From Modicisalibacter luteus DSM 23508 (GTDB lineage: Bacteria > Pseudomonadota > Gammaproteobacteria > Pseudomonadales > Halomonadaceae): DNA of 50,582 nt. Position 1 is the first letter of the stretch. Each line of letters begins with the position of its first letter. The position numbers were made by a program, and so were the translations under genes. The stretch is from NCBI RefSeq assembly GCF_000378505.1, contig NZ_KB899998.1:161239-211820 (forward strand), written 5' to 3'. Shown piece by piece: positions 33,971 through 43,300 of this stretch. The notes under the pieces were generated by a model that did no database searches, was not told the DNA's origin, and saw nothing but the letters and a program-made list of their open reading frames with translations.

Positions 33971-34084
33971 GTACCTCTCCTTGGTAAAAACCTCGAAAGC
34001 CGGCGGCGATCTCCGACTTTTCGTATACCGGTTAGCTTGGCGTGAGCTTGGCCAAGCCACAAGAGGCGGCAGCACCCTCCGATC

Positions 34085-35218
34085 CTATTGGTAGTCTTCG
34101 CTGGCCCGCATGACGTCGATGAGACTGGGCGTGACGATGCCGGCCGACTCGGCCAGATCAATGACCGGCTGGATTCGTCGCTGGCACTTCATGGCGTGGT
34201 TCTGGGCAATGTCGCTAAGGCGATGGTCGAGGTAGGGATTGGAAAAGCGCTCGAAGACCTCGTCGCGATAGCGCTCCAGCGTGTGACGCTCCAGGCGTGT
34301 TGCCAGTGCGGGGATCACCTCGCTGTCGATGACCTGTTCCAGCGCACGGAAAAGGGCCGGCTCGGCCATGGCTTCACGAACGAACGCCAGTTGCGTTTCC
34401 AGGCCCGCCTGACGCCAGCGATGCACCAGAAAGGTATGCGACAGGTTGAGCAGGTGCAGCTTACGCATCGCATAAGGAGTCAGGTCGTCGACCCGCATGA
34501 CGTCGGGATGTCGGCATGGCAGGGTCAGGCCGGGCTGATCTTCGATGGCCCATAAGGCGTAGGGTTCAGCCACGGCACCCACCGGCTCGAGCGCTGCCGA
34601 GACGATCCGGTCCACCAGCGTGTTGGCCCAGCGGCACTCTGCCTCGAGCCAGTCGATAAAGGCCGTATCACCGGCGTAGTCACGCCGTGCCAGGCCGACC
34701 ACCAATTCCCTGAGGCGCTGGGCATTGTTGCTGACCAGCTCGCAGGGCAGCAAGGTCAGGCCCGCACCACCCGCGGCGTGGCGTGCCTTGAGCAGCTTGG
34801 TGAGCTTGCCTGGGAAACTGCTTGGCACCGCTGCGAGGCAACTGTCATTACTGGTCTCGTAGCCGGCATCCCCGGTATTGGAGACAACATGGGTGGCATG
34901 CTCGACGAAATGCCGCTCCAGTGTCGCCCAATCCTCATCGGCGATCAGGCCGTCGGCCACGCTGTCGATGGTCCATCGCTCATCGATGTCCCGGCCGTCG
35001 CGACGCCCACGCAGATGCAGCGGGTAGGTGCGTTGCGTCGCCAGGGCGCGAGCCTTGCGCTTGCCCTCTTCGCGGGAGGAGGTCTGAACCACCAGGATGT
35101 GCTGGTCGCTGTGCCCGGCAGCCAGCGACGCGCTGACGAAGGCGGCAACATGGCCCAGCAGGAAGCGGCTGGTGCCGAACTGGATGATGGACGCCTGGGC
35201 AGGAATGTCTCTGGGCAT
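34085..35218 (-). CDS. Mannitol dehydrogenase-family oxidoreductase (tagaturonate/mannonate type)
   Basis: A 377-residue NAD-dependent polyol dehydrogenase-type protein. The N-terminal IIQFGTSRFLLGH binds the cofactor; VVSNTGDAGYE and LLPCELVSNNAQRL are family marks, and the C-terminal KLHLLNLSHTFLVHRW holds the catalytic Lys and His. It looks like UxaB/UxuB enzymes, which reduce tagaturonate or fructuronate. GGGAGG lies six bases before the ATG at 35218. It is third of a set with a zinc alcohol dehydrogenase and an SDR, suggesting oxidation and reduction of a sugar acid or polyol. Confidence 0.83.
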   Translation of the reverse strand: MPRDIPAQASIIQFGTSRFLLGHVAAFVSASLAAGHSDQHILVVQTSSREEGKRKARALATQRTYPLHLRGRRDGRDIDERWTIDSVADGLIADEDWATLERHFVEHATHVVSNTGDAGYETSNDSCLAAVPSSFPGKLTKLLKARHAAGGAGLTLLPCELVSNNAQRLRELVVGLARRDYAGDTAFIDWLEAECRWANTLVDRIVSAALEPVGAVAEPYALWAIEDQPGLTLPCRHPDVMRVDDLTPYAMRKLHLLNLSHTFLVHRWRQAGLETQLAFVREAMAEPALFRALEQVIDSEVIPALATRLERHTLERYRDEVFERFSNPYLDHRLSDIAQNHAMKCQRRIQPVIDLAESAGIVTPSLIDVMRASEDYQ

Positions 35219-35246
35219 GGATTGCCTCCCTTTCACGCGCTCTCGT

Positions 35247-36278
35247 TCACGCGGAGTTGCCGTCGCAGACCACCATGGCCTTGATCACGCCGCTGGCCGG
35301 ATCGCACCACTGCGGCATCAGGGTGGGCAACTCTGCAAGCGGGCCACGATGGGTGATCATCGCTGTAGGCTGCAAATCGCCGCTTTCGAGGAGGCGGGTG
35401 ACGGTCTCGAAGTCCTCGCGGGTGGCGTTGCGACTGCCAAGCAGGGTGAGCTCCTTCTTGTGGAAGTCAGGGTCGCTGAAGGTGATGTCGGCCTTGACGA
35501 TGCTGACCAGTACGTAACGCGCGCCATGCCCGGCCAGGTCGAAGCCGCGGTTCATGGCGGCGGGGTTGCCGGTCGCATCGAACACGATGTCCGCCAGGGC
35601 GCCGTGGTTGTGACGCGCGATGCAGGCTTCCAGGTCGTCGTCGATGGCATGCAGCACGTCGTCTGCACCGAAGGTGTCGCGACAGAAGGCCAGGCGATCC
35701 CGGTTGGTGTCCACTACCAGGGTGCGGGCTCCTCGGGCCTTGGCGATCTGCAGGATACCCATGCCGATCGGCCCGGCACCCACGATCACGGCCAATTCGC
35801 CTGGCTGGATGTCACTGCGGCGGATGGCATGGGCACCGATGGCCAGGCATTCCACCAGCGCGAGTTGCTCCGGCGTGAGTCGCTTGGAGGTCACCAGGTG
35901 ATCGACCGGCACGCTGAGATAGTCGGCCATGCCGCCATCGCGATGCACGCCGATGACCTGCAAGTTCTGGCAGCAGTTGGTCTTGCCGTGAAGGCAGGCG
36001 CGGCACTCGCCGCAATGCAGGTAGGGAATCACGTAGGCGCTGTGGCCAATCAGTTCGCTGTCGACACCATCGCCCACGGAGACGATATCGCCGGAGAGTT
36101 CGTGACCCAGGACGCGTGGGTATTCGAAGTAGGGCTGGTTGCCGCCGAAGGCATGAATATCGGTACCACAGATGCCTATCCGGCGAATCCTCAGCAGAGC
36201 CTCGCCGGAGGCGCAGGCCGGTTCGGGCACGTCGTGCAGTTCCATCTGGCGCGGTTGGGCGCAGATCACGGTTTGCAT
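35247..36278 (-). CDS. Zinc-dependent alcohol dehydrogenase, sugar-acid/polyol type
   Basis: A 343-residue medium-chain dehydrogenase. Catalytic zinc ligands are Cys in GICGTD and the His-Glu pair in GHELSG; the four structural-zinc Cys are in HCGECRACLHGKTNCC. The nucleotide motif is VIVGAGPIGMGILQIA. It resembles RspB, L-galactonate and L-idonate 5-dehydrogenases. Substrate is not settled by sequence. AAGGAG precedes the ATG by nine bases. The mannitol-dehydrogenase-like gene follows at 28 bp. Confidence 0.86.
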   Translation of the reverse strand: MQTVICAQPRQMELHDVPEPACASGEALLRIRRIGICGTDIHAFGGNQPYFEYPRVLGHELSGDIVSVGDGVDSELIGHSAYVIPYLHCGECRACLHGKTNCCQNLQVIGVHRDGGMADYLSVPVDHLVTSKRLTPEQLALVECLAIGAHAIRRSDIQPGELAVIVGAGPIGMGILQIAKARGARTLVVDTNRDRLAFCRDTFGADDVLHAIDDDLEACIARHNHGALADIVFDATGNPAAMNRGFDLAGHGARYVLVSIVKADITFSDPDFHKKELTLLGSRNATREDFETVTRLLESGDLQPTAMITHRGPLAELPTLMPQWCDPASGVIKAMVVCDGNSA

Positions 36279-36326
36279 GGGTGCAGGATCTCCTTGGTTA
36301 TGATTGTTCTGGCGGATGTCTCGGTG

Positions 36327-37073
36327 TCAGTTGGCCCAGCCGCCATCGATCAACTGACAGGTACCGGTGATGAATGCCGACTCGTCAGAGGCCAGAAAGG
36401 CCGCTAGGGCGGCAATCTCGTCGGGTCGCCCAAGCCGGCCCATCGGCTGCCGATCGATGAACGCCTGATAGACCGTCTCCTTCGAGCAACCCTGCTGGCG
36501 GGCCTGGGCCTCGATCCGTTCGTGAAGTGACGGAGACTCCACGGTGCCCGGACAGATGGCGTTGCAGCGGATGCCCTGAGTCATGAAGTCGGCGGCCACC
36601 GACTTGGTCAAGCCGACGACGGCGGCCTTGGTGGCGCCGTAGGCGCAGCGGTTGGGTACGCCCTTGATACTGGACGCCAGCGACGCCATGTTGATGATGC
36701 TGCCGCTACCGCGCTGCAACATGCCCGGCAGAAAGACCTGGATCATGTCGAACATGGAGGTCACGTTCAGGGCATGGCTGCGCTCCCATGATGCGCGGTC
36801 GCAGTCGAGTATCGTGCCGCTGGGAACCATGCCGGCGCAGTTGAACAGTATGTCGAGACCGGGCAGCTCGCCGGCCAGACGCTCGATGGCCTGGCGATCG
36901 GTGACGTCGAGCGAGGCAATCTCGCACCCCGGGCCTTCCAGGTCTTCGAGCAGACGGGGATTGATGTCAGTGGCGATCACCCGGGCGCCTTCGGCGAGAA
37001 AGCGCTCGACCGTGGCACGCCCTATGCCTTGACCGGCAGCGGTGATCAGCGCCGTCTTGTTGTTGAGTCTCAT
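36327..37073 (-). CDS. Short-chain dehydrogenase (SDR)
   Basis: A 248-residue classical SDR with TAAGQGIG for cofactor binding, an Asp after the second strand (IATDIN) that favours NAD, NCAG, and the YGATK active site. The C-terminal end GTCQLIDGGWAN is typical. Its closest kinship by eye is with the BDH2/KduD-like group, used for sugar-acid or hydroxyacid oxidation. It is first of the three-gene dehydrogenase set. The start at 37073 matches family length. Confidence 0.85.
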   Translation of the reverse strand: MRLNNKTALITAAGQGIGRATVERFLAEGARVIATDINPRLLEDLEGPGCEIASLDVTDRQAIERLAGELPGLDILFNCAGMVPSGTILDCDRASWERSHALNVTSMFDMIQVFLPGMLQRGSGSIINMASLASSIKGVPNRCAYGATKAAVVGLTKSVAADFMTQGIRCNAICPGTVESPSLHERIEAQARQQGCSKETVYQAFIDRQPMGRLGRPDEIAALAAFLASDESAFITGTCQLIDGGWAN

Positions 37074-37287
37074 GGTGTGGCGACCCCTGCGGAGCATGGG
37101 AGAATGGAATGCAACCTGTCATACAGTGCTAAAGACAGACCAGTACCCGGCTTACTATGGATGGCCTTCGCGTCAAGCGGCAAGGTTCCTGAGGTGAACT
37201 TTGGTCGAGGTGCCACGATGGCGCGCGTCCCCTTCTTCTGCCATGGCCCGTTCGCTATGCTGAGGGCATTCGTTTCCTCAGTATGAG

Positions 37288-40200
37288 ATGCCCATGGCGC
37301 TTCCCGATTGCTTTCTGCCCACGACGGACATTCCCGATACGCTGCACGAGGCGCTGCGCAAGGTGGAGCAACGCCTGCGCGAGGCGCTGGCCCAGGCAGA
37401 TAATCTGGCAGAGCGTCAGCAGGCGGAGCCGCCCAGCGACGCCTGGCAGGCATTGTCGAAGACGCACCGCGAGCAGCTGGCCCGCGTAGTGACGGTCTCC
37501 GAATTTGCCGCCGAGACGCTGATGCGCCACCCGCACTGGCTCGCGATTCTCGATGAAGACGGCGAACTGGACAGCCCCCCCGACGTCGAGGCGATGCGCC
37601 AGATGCTCTGCGATGCGCTGGACCGTGCCGAGGATGAAGCACAGATGCATGCTGCCCTGCGTCGTTTTCGGCGGGCGCGCATGCTGGGCATCGTGTGGCG
37701 TGATCTGACCCGGCCGAACGGCCTGACCATGTGGCACACGGCGGCCAGCGTATCGCGCCTGGCGGAGGTCTGCCTCGACGGTGCCCTGGGGTGGCTGGAA
37801 GCTCACTTTGCGCCGCGCTGGGGGCGCCCTTCGCCTCGTGCGGATGGCAGCGAGCAACGCCTGATCGTACTGGGCATGGGCAAGCTGGGCGCCGGTGAAC
37901 TCAATCTGTCGTCCGACATCGACCTGATCTTTGCTTTCCCCGAGAAGGGCACCACTCAGGGCGGCAAGCGCGAGTACGACCATCAGGAGTATTTCACCCG
38001 GCTGGGCCAGAAGCTGATCGCCGCGCTGGATGCAGTGACCGCCGACGGTTTCGCGTTCCGTGTCGATATGCGCCTGCGTCCGCTAGGGGATGGCGGACCG
38101 CTGGTGGGTAGCTTCAATATGCTGGCAAGCTACTATCAGGATCAGGGCCGTGAGTGGGAGCGCTATGCCATGCTCAAGGCCCGGCCGGTGGCCGGCGATC
38201 TCGAGGCGGGCGCCGAATTGCTCGCCAGTCTGCGTCCGTTCGTCTATCGCAAGTATCTGGATTTCGGTGCCATCGAGTCGCTGCGTGAAATGAAGGCGCT
38301 GATCAACCGTGAGGTACGTCGCAAGGGGATTGCCGACAATATTAAGCTCGGCCCCGGCGGCATCCGCGAGGTCGAGTTTGTCGTTCAGGCCTTCCAACTG
38401 ATCCGTGGCGGCCGTGACACCGAGCTGCAGGTCACATCGCTCAAGATGGCACTCGAGAGACTACCGGCGCTCGACCTGTTGCCTCAGCATGTCGTTGATG
38501 AACTTGAGCCTGGCTATGTCTTCCTGCGCGATCTGGAGCACGCCTTGCAGGCCATGGAGGATCGCCAGACCCAGACCCTGCCCGAGGATGATCTTGATCG
38601 CGAGCGATTGGCGCTGGCAATGAGCCGCCCGGGACATCAGGGGTACGGCGATTGGCCGGCGTTGATGGCCGTGCTCGATGAGGTGCGCGAGCGGATTCGC
38701 CAGCATTTCGATGCCGTGATTGCCGACCCCGAGGAAACCAGCGACGTTCCCGAAACGAGCCAAGAAGCCACCGGAGACGACGAGATTCCTCTCGATGAGT
38801 GGCGTGCGTTATGGCGTGGCGAGCTGACCGAGGGAGAAGACCGCGAGTTGCTCGAGAGTGCCGGTTTCAATGATCCCGACGTCGCAGCACGCCGGTTGCA
38901 CACGCTACGTCATTCACGGTCGGTGCAGAGCATGCAGCGCATCGGGTTCGAGCGGCTGGATGCCCTCATGCCGCTGCTGCTGACCGCCGTGGCAGAGAGC
39001 GAGGCGCCTGACACCGTGCTCGAACGTGTCCTCCCGCTCATCGAGGGTGTGCTGCGGCGTACCGCTTACCTGGCGCTGCTGCGCGAGAATCCGGAGGCGC
39101 TGGGCCACCTGATGACCCTGTGTGCCGCCAGCCCGTGGATCGCTGATCAGATCGCCCGCCACCCGATCCTGCTCGATGAGTTGCTCACCCCGGCGACGCT
39201 CTACACGCCGGCCGATAAGGCACGGCTGGCCGATGAACTGCGTCAGGCGCTGGCGCGCATTCCGGAGGAGGACGAGGAGGCCCAACTCGAGGCGTTGCGT
39301 ATCTTCAAGCATGCTCAGGTGCTGCATGTCGCCGCCTCCGACATTGCCGGCGCCCGGGCGCTAATGAAGGTCAGCGACTATCTGACCTATATCGCCGAGG
39401 TCGTGCTGGAACAGGTGCTGACCATGGCGTGGCGCCACCTGACGCGCAAGCACGGCCTGCCCATGGCGAAGGACGGCTCGCGACCGACTGAACCTAACTT
39501 CCTGATCGTCGGCTACGGCAAGCTGGGTGGCATCGAACTCGGCTACGGCTCGGACCTCGACCTGGTATTCCTGCATGAAGGCGCACCGCAGGGCAGCACG
39601 GACGGGAAGCGCGCTATCGACAACGCCGTTTTCTTCACTCGCCTGGGCCAGCGCATCATTCATCTGCTGACCGCCGTCACTCCGTCAGGGGCACTTTACG
39701 AGGTCGACATGCGTCTGCGCCCGTCGGGCAATTCGGGACTGCTGGTGGCGTCTCTGGATGCGTTTGCCGATTATCAGCGACGCGAGGCCTGGACCTGGGA
39801 GCACCAGGCGTTGGTGCGTGCCCGGGTGGTGGCCGGCAATCGCAGCCTGGGGGAGCGCTTCGCCGAGATTCGCCGCGAAGTCCTGGGCCGCGAGCGGGAT
39901 ACCGAGGCGTTGCGCAGCGAGGTGGTCAAGATGCGCCACAAGATGCGCACTCACCTGGGCAGCAGCCAGAGCGACCGCGAGGAGGGACTGTTCGATCTCA
40001 AGCAGGACGATGGCGGCATGGTCGACATCGAGTTCCTGTGCCAGTACGCCGTGTTGGCCATGAGTGCCGAGACGCCTGCGCTGATGGATTACAGCGATAA
40101 CATGCGAATTCTCGAGACCCTGGAATCGAGCGGGCGGTTACCTTCCGACGACGCGGGCCGCTTGCGTGACGCTTACCTGACCTATCGGCATGTATCGCAT

Positions 40201-40314
40201 CGCAATGCCCTGGCCAAGGGCAACGCCCGCGTGCGAGACAATGACTACCATGAACATCGCGAGGTTGTGCGGACCCTATGGCAGCGCTGGCTGGAGCCCG
40301 ATGGAGTGAGCTGA
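37288..40314 (+). CDS. glnE: Bifunctional glutamine synthetase adenylyltransferase/removase
   Basis: A 1008-residue protein that adds AMP to and removes it from glutamine synthetase in response to nitrogen supply. Two nucleotidyltransferase domains are present, each with the metal Asp pair: VLGMGKLGAGELNLSSDIDLIF in the N-terminal half (removing activity) and IVGYGKLGGIELGYGSDLDLVF in the C-terminal half (adding activity). Between them lies a linker with an acidic patch (EETSDVPETSQE, about residues 484-505) longer than in enteric forms. It is a single gene followed by a terminator. An ATG at 37294 is an equal start. Confidence 0.96.
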   Translation: MPMALPDCFLPTTDIPDTLHEALRKVEQRLREALAQADNLAERQQAEPPSDAWQALSKTHREQLARVVTVSEFAAETLMRHPHWLAILDEDGELDSPPDVEAMRQMLCDALDRAEDEAQMHAALRRFRRARMLGIVWRDLTRPNGLTMWHTAASVSRLAEVCLDGALGWLEAHFAPRWGRPSPRADGSEQRLIVLGMGKLGAGELNLSSDIDLIFAFPEKGTTQGGKREYDHQEYFTRLGQKLIAALDAVTADGFAFRVDMRLRPLGDGGPLVGSFNMLASYYQDQGREWERYAMLKARPVAGDLEAGAELLASLRPFVYRKYLDFGAIESLREMKALINREVRRKGIADNIKLGPGGIREVEFVVQAFQLIRGGRDTELQVTSLKMALERLPALDLLPQHVVDELEPGYVFLRDLEHALQAMEDRQTQTLPEDDLDRERLALAMSRPGHQGYGDWPALMAVLDEVRERIRQHFDAVIADPEETSDVPETSQEATGDDEIPLDEWRALWRGELTEGEDRELLESAGFNDPDVAARRLHTLRHSRSVQSMQRIGFERLDALMPLLLTAVAESEAPDTVLERVLPLIEGVLRRTAYLALLRENPEALGHLMTLCAASPWIADQIARHPILLDELLTPATLYTPADKARLADELRQALARIPEEDEEAQLEALRIFKHAQVLHVAASDIAGARALMKVSDYLTYIAEVVLEQVLTMAWRHLTRKHGLPMAKDGSRPTEPNFLIVGYGKLGGIELGYGSDLDLVFLHEGAPQGSTDGKRAIDNAVFFTRLGQRIIHLLTAVTPSGALYEVDMRLRPSGNSGLLVASLDAFADYQRREAWTWEHQALVRARVVAGNRSLGERFAEIRREVLGRERDTEALRSEVVKMRHKMRTHLGSSQSDREEGLFDLKQDDGGMVDIEFLCQYAVLAMSAETPALMDYSDNMRILETLESSGRLPSDDAGRLRDAYLTYRHVSHRNALAKGNARVRDNDYHEHREVVRTLWQRWLEPDGVS

Positions 40315-40332
40315 GAGCATGGTGTCGTCATC

Positions 40333-40363
40333 AAGGCGCTATCCGTAAGGGTGGCGCCTTTTT
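40333..40363 (+). terminator. Terminator after glnE
   Basis: AAGGCGC (40333-40339) pairs with GCGCCTT (40354-40360) and the right arm runs into TTTTT. It lies 19 bases after the glnE stop. Confidence 0.82.
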
Positions 40364-40506
40364 GGTCTATGATTGACTCAGAATAATGCATGAGCCATGT
40401 ATTACGGGTCAGATGACGCTCCATCCTGGTGAATGCAGCATCGGTCCAGTAAGCAGCAGGAAGCCGTAAGCCGAAGCGACCCGGCTGAGAAAAGACAGGG
40501 AGACGT

Positions 40507-41247
40507 ATGCTTGACTGGATATCCCAGCATTCGAAAGTACTTTCAGTGTTTACCAACTTCGGCACGCTACTTATCTGGCTGGTGTATGCCCAGTTGCTGT
40601 ATCTAGGCTTTCGCCGTCAGCGCCGCCCGCGCCTGATCATCAACCGTGGTCGTCAGAAAGACATCGATGCGCTGTGCATCATCAGCAACATGAGTGCCGA
40701 GGCCATCTTTATCGAATACATCATTGCCGAACTTAAGACGTCTAAAGGCACGATCATCATGGACGTTACCGACTTCGAGCAGGAGTACAGCGATGACGAT
40801 GAACCCGCCGATGAAGAAGGCAATCGGGAGAGGCGGACACTGGCGCCGGTGAATGTGAGCGACAATACGCGTCAGGGGCCGCTCGAGTCCGGTGGGTTCC
40901 TGCATATCGGCACGTTCGATGATTTAGTCAAGCGCCTGGCCCGTGAGGGGGGGATCGAGATGAATGGTCACCGTCCCAAAGACAGTGACCTGCAGTTCAA
41001 ATACCTGACGATTCGCCTCATCGGTGTATATGGATCCGAGGATATGCCGGTCGGTTCAGAGCGTAGCTTCGACCTCATCGACAACGAACATTATTGTTCA
41101 CTGGCTCCGACGACCTGGGATACCAAGCGCCTGGCGTCGTTTCGCCAGCGCCGCAAGCTGCGCAAGATGGTGGCGGACCTCAACGAGAGTAACTTCACTT
41201 CCTCCTCATCGGTGCGCATCAAAAGGGAATCCGATGCCTCCTCCTAG
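40507..41247 (+). CDS. Uncharacterised membrane-anchored protein
   Basis: A 246-residue protein that I do not recognise. One membrane helix near the N-terminus (residues about 14-35, FTNFGTLLIWLVYAQLLYLGF) is followed by a basic patch, so the rest should face the cytoplasm. A beta-rich segment (residues 40-75) and an acidic stretch (EQEYSDDDEPADEEGNRE) come next, and the tail is basic and Ser-rich. GGGAG precedes the ATG. The stop is three bases from the end of the convergent tctA gene. Confidence 0.72.
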   Translation: MLDWISQHSKVLSVFTNFGTLLIWLVYAQLLYLGFRRQRRPRLIINRGRQKDIDALCIISNMSAEAIFIEYIIAELKTSKGTIIMDVTDFEQEYSDDDEPADEEGNRERRTLAPVNVSDNTRQGPLESGGFLHIGTFDDLVKRLAREGGIEMNGHRPKDSDLQFKYLTIRLIGVYGSEDMPVGSERSFDLIDNEHYCSLAPTTWDTKRLASFRQRRKLRKMVADLNESNFTSSSSVRIKRESDASS

Positions 41248-41250
41248 GCA

Positions 41251-42750
41251 TTAGCCATTTTCGCTACCTCGTATCATGCGCTTCAGAGGAAGGTTGCTTA
41301 CCAACAACAGGACGATAGCGAGAGTCAGTATGATCGACAGCGGGTTGGTCACCAGTTCGATTAAAAGGGCCGGCGTGCTATCGCCCACCGAGGCCATGGC
41401 TTGGCGGTAGGTGTTATCCATTAATGGGCCGAGGATCACGCCGAGGATGATCGGCCCCATCTCGAAACCGAAAATCTTCAGAAAATAACCTGCAATGCCA
41501 AAACCGAGCATCCAGTAGACCTCTGTCATGCTGTTATTCAGCGAGTAGCTACCCACCACGCAAAGCACCAGTATCAATGGGATCAGGATTGCCTTGGGGA
41601 GTTCGACCACCTTGGCAAACAGCTTGATACCCATCAGGCCGAAAATCAGCAGGAAGAGATTGGCCAGCACCAGCGCACCCACCACGAACCAGAAAATGTG
41701 CGGTGTGGTCACCATCAACATCGGGCCCGGATTGAGCCCATGGATGACCAATGCCCCGATCATGACCGCAGTGACGGCATCGCCAGGCATGCCGAGTGTC
41801 AGCATGGGCACGAAGGCGCCGCCTACGGCGGCGTTATTGGCACTTTCGGGTGCGACCAGCCCCTCGTAGGCACCCTTGCCGAATGGCCTGGAAGGATGCT
41901 TGACCGAACGCTTGGCATGATCGTAGGCGAATAGCGAGGCGATATCGCCGCCGGTGCCGGGCAGGGCGCCGACAATGACACCGATGAGCGAGGTGCGAAT
42001 CGACAGCGGCAGGAATTTCAGTACCAGATTCAGCGAGGGAATGATTTTTTCGACGTTCTGGCGCACCGGCTTGACGCTGAGCTGATGTAACTGGAAGAAC
42101 GCCTCGGCGACGCCAAACAGGCCGATCATCACCACCACGTAGTGAATGCCGCCCAGTAACTGCATGCTGCCCAGGGTAAAGCGGCCTTCGGCGGTGACCG
42201 GATCCATGCCCACCAGGCCGATAACCGCACCCAAGGCAGCGGCAAAGATGCCCCGTGACAGCGATTCCGCCGCGAGGCTACCGACCAGCAGCAGACCGAG
42301 TACGGCAATCAGAAAATAGTCGCGCGGTGCGAATTGCAGGGCGAACTCAGACAATACCGGCGCGGTGCTGGCCAGGACCAGTACCCCAATGAGGCCGCCG
42401 ATCACGGACATGACCGTACTTAGACCAATCGCCTGTCCGGCCTCGCCCCGTTGAGCCAAGGGGTAACCATCAAAGGACGTGGCAACTGCCGAGGGAGCCC
42501 CAGGGATATTGAGCAGAATGGCCGTACGTGAACCGCCGTATACGCCACCACAGAAGACGCCCACCATCAGCGCGAGGGCATCATTGACGTCCCAGGCGAA
42601 AGTGAAGGAAATCAGGATAGAGACGGCCATCGTTACCGAGAGACCGGGAATGGCGCCGATATAGATGCCGGCGAAGGTACCGGCCGCCGTCAGTAACAGC
42701 AGCGACAGGTCGGTCCATGACATCAGAAAGTAGGCAAGTGAATCAGTCAT
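41251..42750 (-). CDS. tctA: Tripartite tricarboxylate transporter permease TctA
   Basis: A 499-residue membrane protein with about twelve helices. Family marks are GAIPGLSVTMAVSILISFTF with GVFCGGVYGGSRTAILLNIPGAPSAVATSFDGYPLA, and the second-repeat GALPGTGGDIASLFAYDHAKR. TctA is the large permease that works with TctB and the periplasmic TctC. The usual cargo is a carboxylate. The dehydratase and dehydrogenase genes nearby suggest quinate or shikimate. It follows tctB by 12 bp. Confidence 0.94.
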   Translation of the reverse strand: MTDSLAYFLMSWTDLSLLLLTAAGTFAGIYIGAIPGLSVTMAVSILISFTFAWDVNDALALMVGVFCGGVYGGSRTAILLNIPGAPSAVATSFDGYPLAQRGEAGQAIGLSTVMSVIGGLIGVLVLASTAPVLSEFALQFAPRDYFLIAVLGLLLVGSLAAESLSRGIFAAALGAVIGLVGMDPVTAEGRFTLGSMQLLGGIHYVVVMIGLFGVAEAFFQLHQLSVKPVRQNVEKIIPSLNLVLKFLPLSIRTSLIGVIVGALPGTGGDIASLFAYDHAKRSVKHPSRPFGKGAYEGLVAPESANNAAVGGAFVPMLTLGMPGDAVTAVMIGALVIHGLNPGPMLMVTTPHIFWFVVGALVLANLFLLIFGLMGIKLFAKVVELPKAILIPLILVLCVVGSYSLNNSMTEVYWMLGFGIAGYFLKIFGFEMGPIILGVILGPLMDNTYRQAMASVGDSTPALLIELVTNPLSIILTLAIVLLLVSNLPLKRMIRGSENG

Positions 42751-42762
42751 GGGAGGATCTCG

Positions 42763-43239
42763 TCAGGGTAGATAGACCTGGAAAAGCAGGGTGAACAGGA
42801 TGTAAATAATGGCAATGGAGACTCCCGCAATGACCGCCGATGATACAAGGCGGCCATGACGCAAATAGACCATGGAAGCGAACAGGAAGAGCAGGGTACT
42901 GATGATGAAGCCCAGCGACTCGAGCAGCAGCAGGTAACCGATGGCCATTGCGGAAAAGACCACGATCGGCAGTGGAAAGTGCGCGCTCAGGAATTGGCGG
43001 GCTTCATCCAATGCACCCTGAGTGTCCGGCTTCGGCTTGCGAAGCTGGCCGGTGATGATCACGATCATCGATAACATCAGGATAATGCCCAGTCCGATAG
43101 GGAATGCACCGGGTGAGTTGATCGACTCGAAACCGGGGCCTGATATTCGGTAGGCCTCGTAGAAGATCCCCAGGCTGAACAACAGCAACAGCAGGTTGAA
43201 TGCGCGCTCGCCTGGCTGGAGTTTGGTTTGCTTGGACAT
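42763..43239 (-). CDS. tctB: Tripartite tricarboxylate transporter small subunit TctB
   Basis: A 158-residue membrane protein with four helices, including the family's opening helix pair around SLGIFYEAYRISGPGFESINSPGAFPIG. GGAGGG lies before the ATG at 43239; the longer open frame from 43272 runs into the hairpin between tctC and tctB, so the short start is used. It forms a complex with TctA. Confidence 0.9.
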   Translation of the reverse strand: MSKQTKLQPGERAFNLLLLLFSLGIFYEAYRISGPGFESINSPGAFPIGLGIILMLSMIVIITGQLRKPKPDTQGALDEARQFLSAHFPLPIVVFSAMAIGYLLLLESLGFIISTLLFLFASMVYLRHGRLVSSAVIAGVSIAIIYILFTLLFQVYLP

Positions 43240-43252
43240 GTGCCCTCCATAG

Positions 43253-43290
43253 AGAAACGGCGGAAGAGCCAAGGCTGTTCCGCCGTTTCT
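43253..43290 (-). terminator. Large intercistronic hairpin between tctC and tctB
   Basis: A perfect 13-bp inverted repeat (43253-43265 with 43278-43290) encloses twelve bases that pair further (AGCC with GGCT), giving a stem of about 17 bp with one mismatch. It starts 11 bases after the tctC stop. A weak U-rich end follows. It likely lowers read-through into tctBA or protects the tctC message. Confidence 0.8.
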
Positions 43291-43300
43291 ACGCGCCAGG

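Noticed and set aside
34047-34058. GCTTGGCCAAGC palindrome near the mannitol dehydrogenase-like gene end
   Set aside because: Short, isolated palindrome with an overlapping direct repeat; no T run to call it a terminator.
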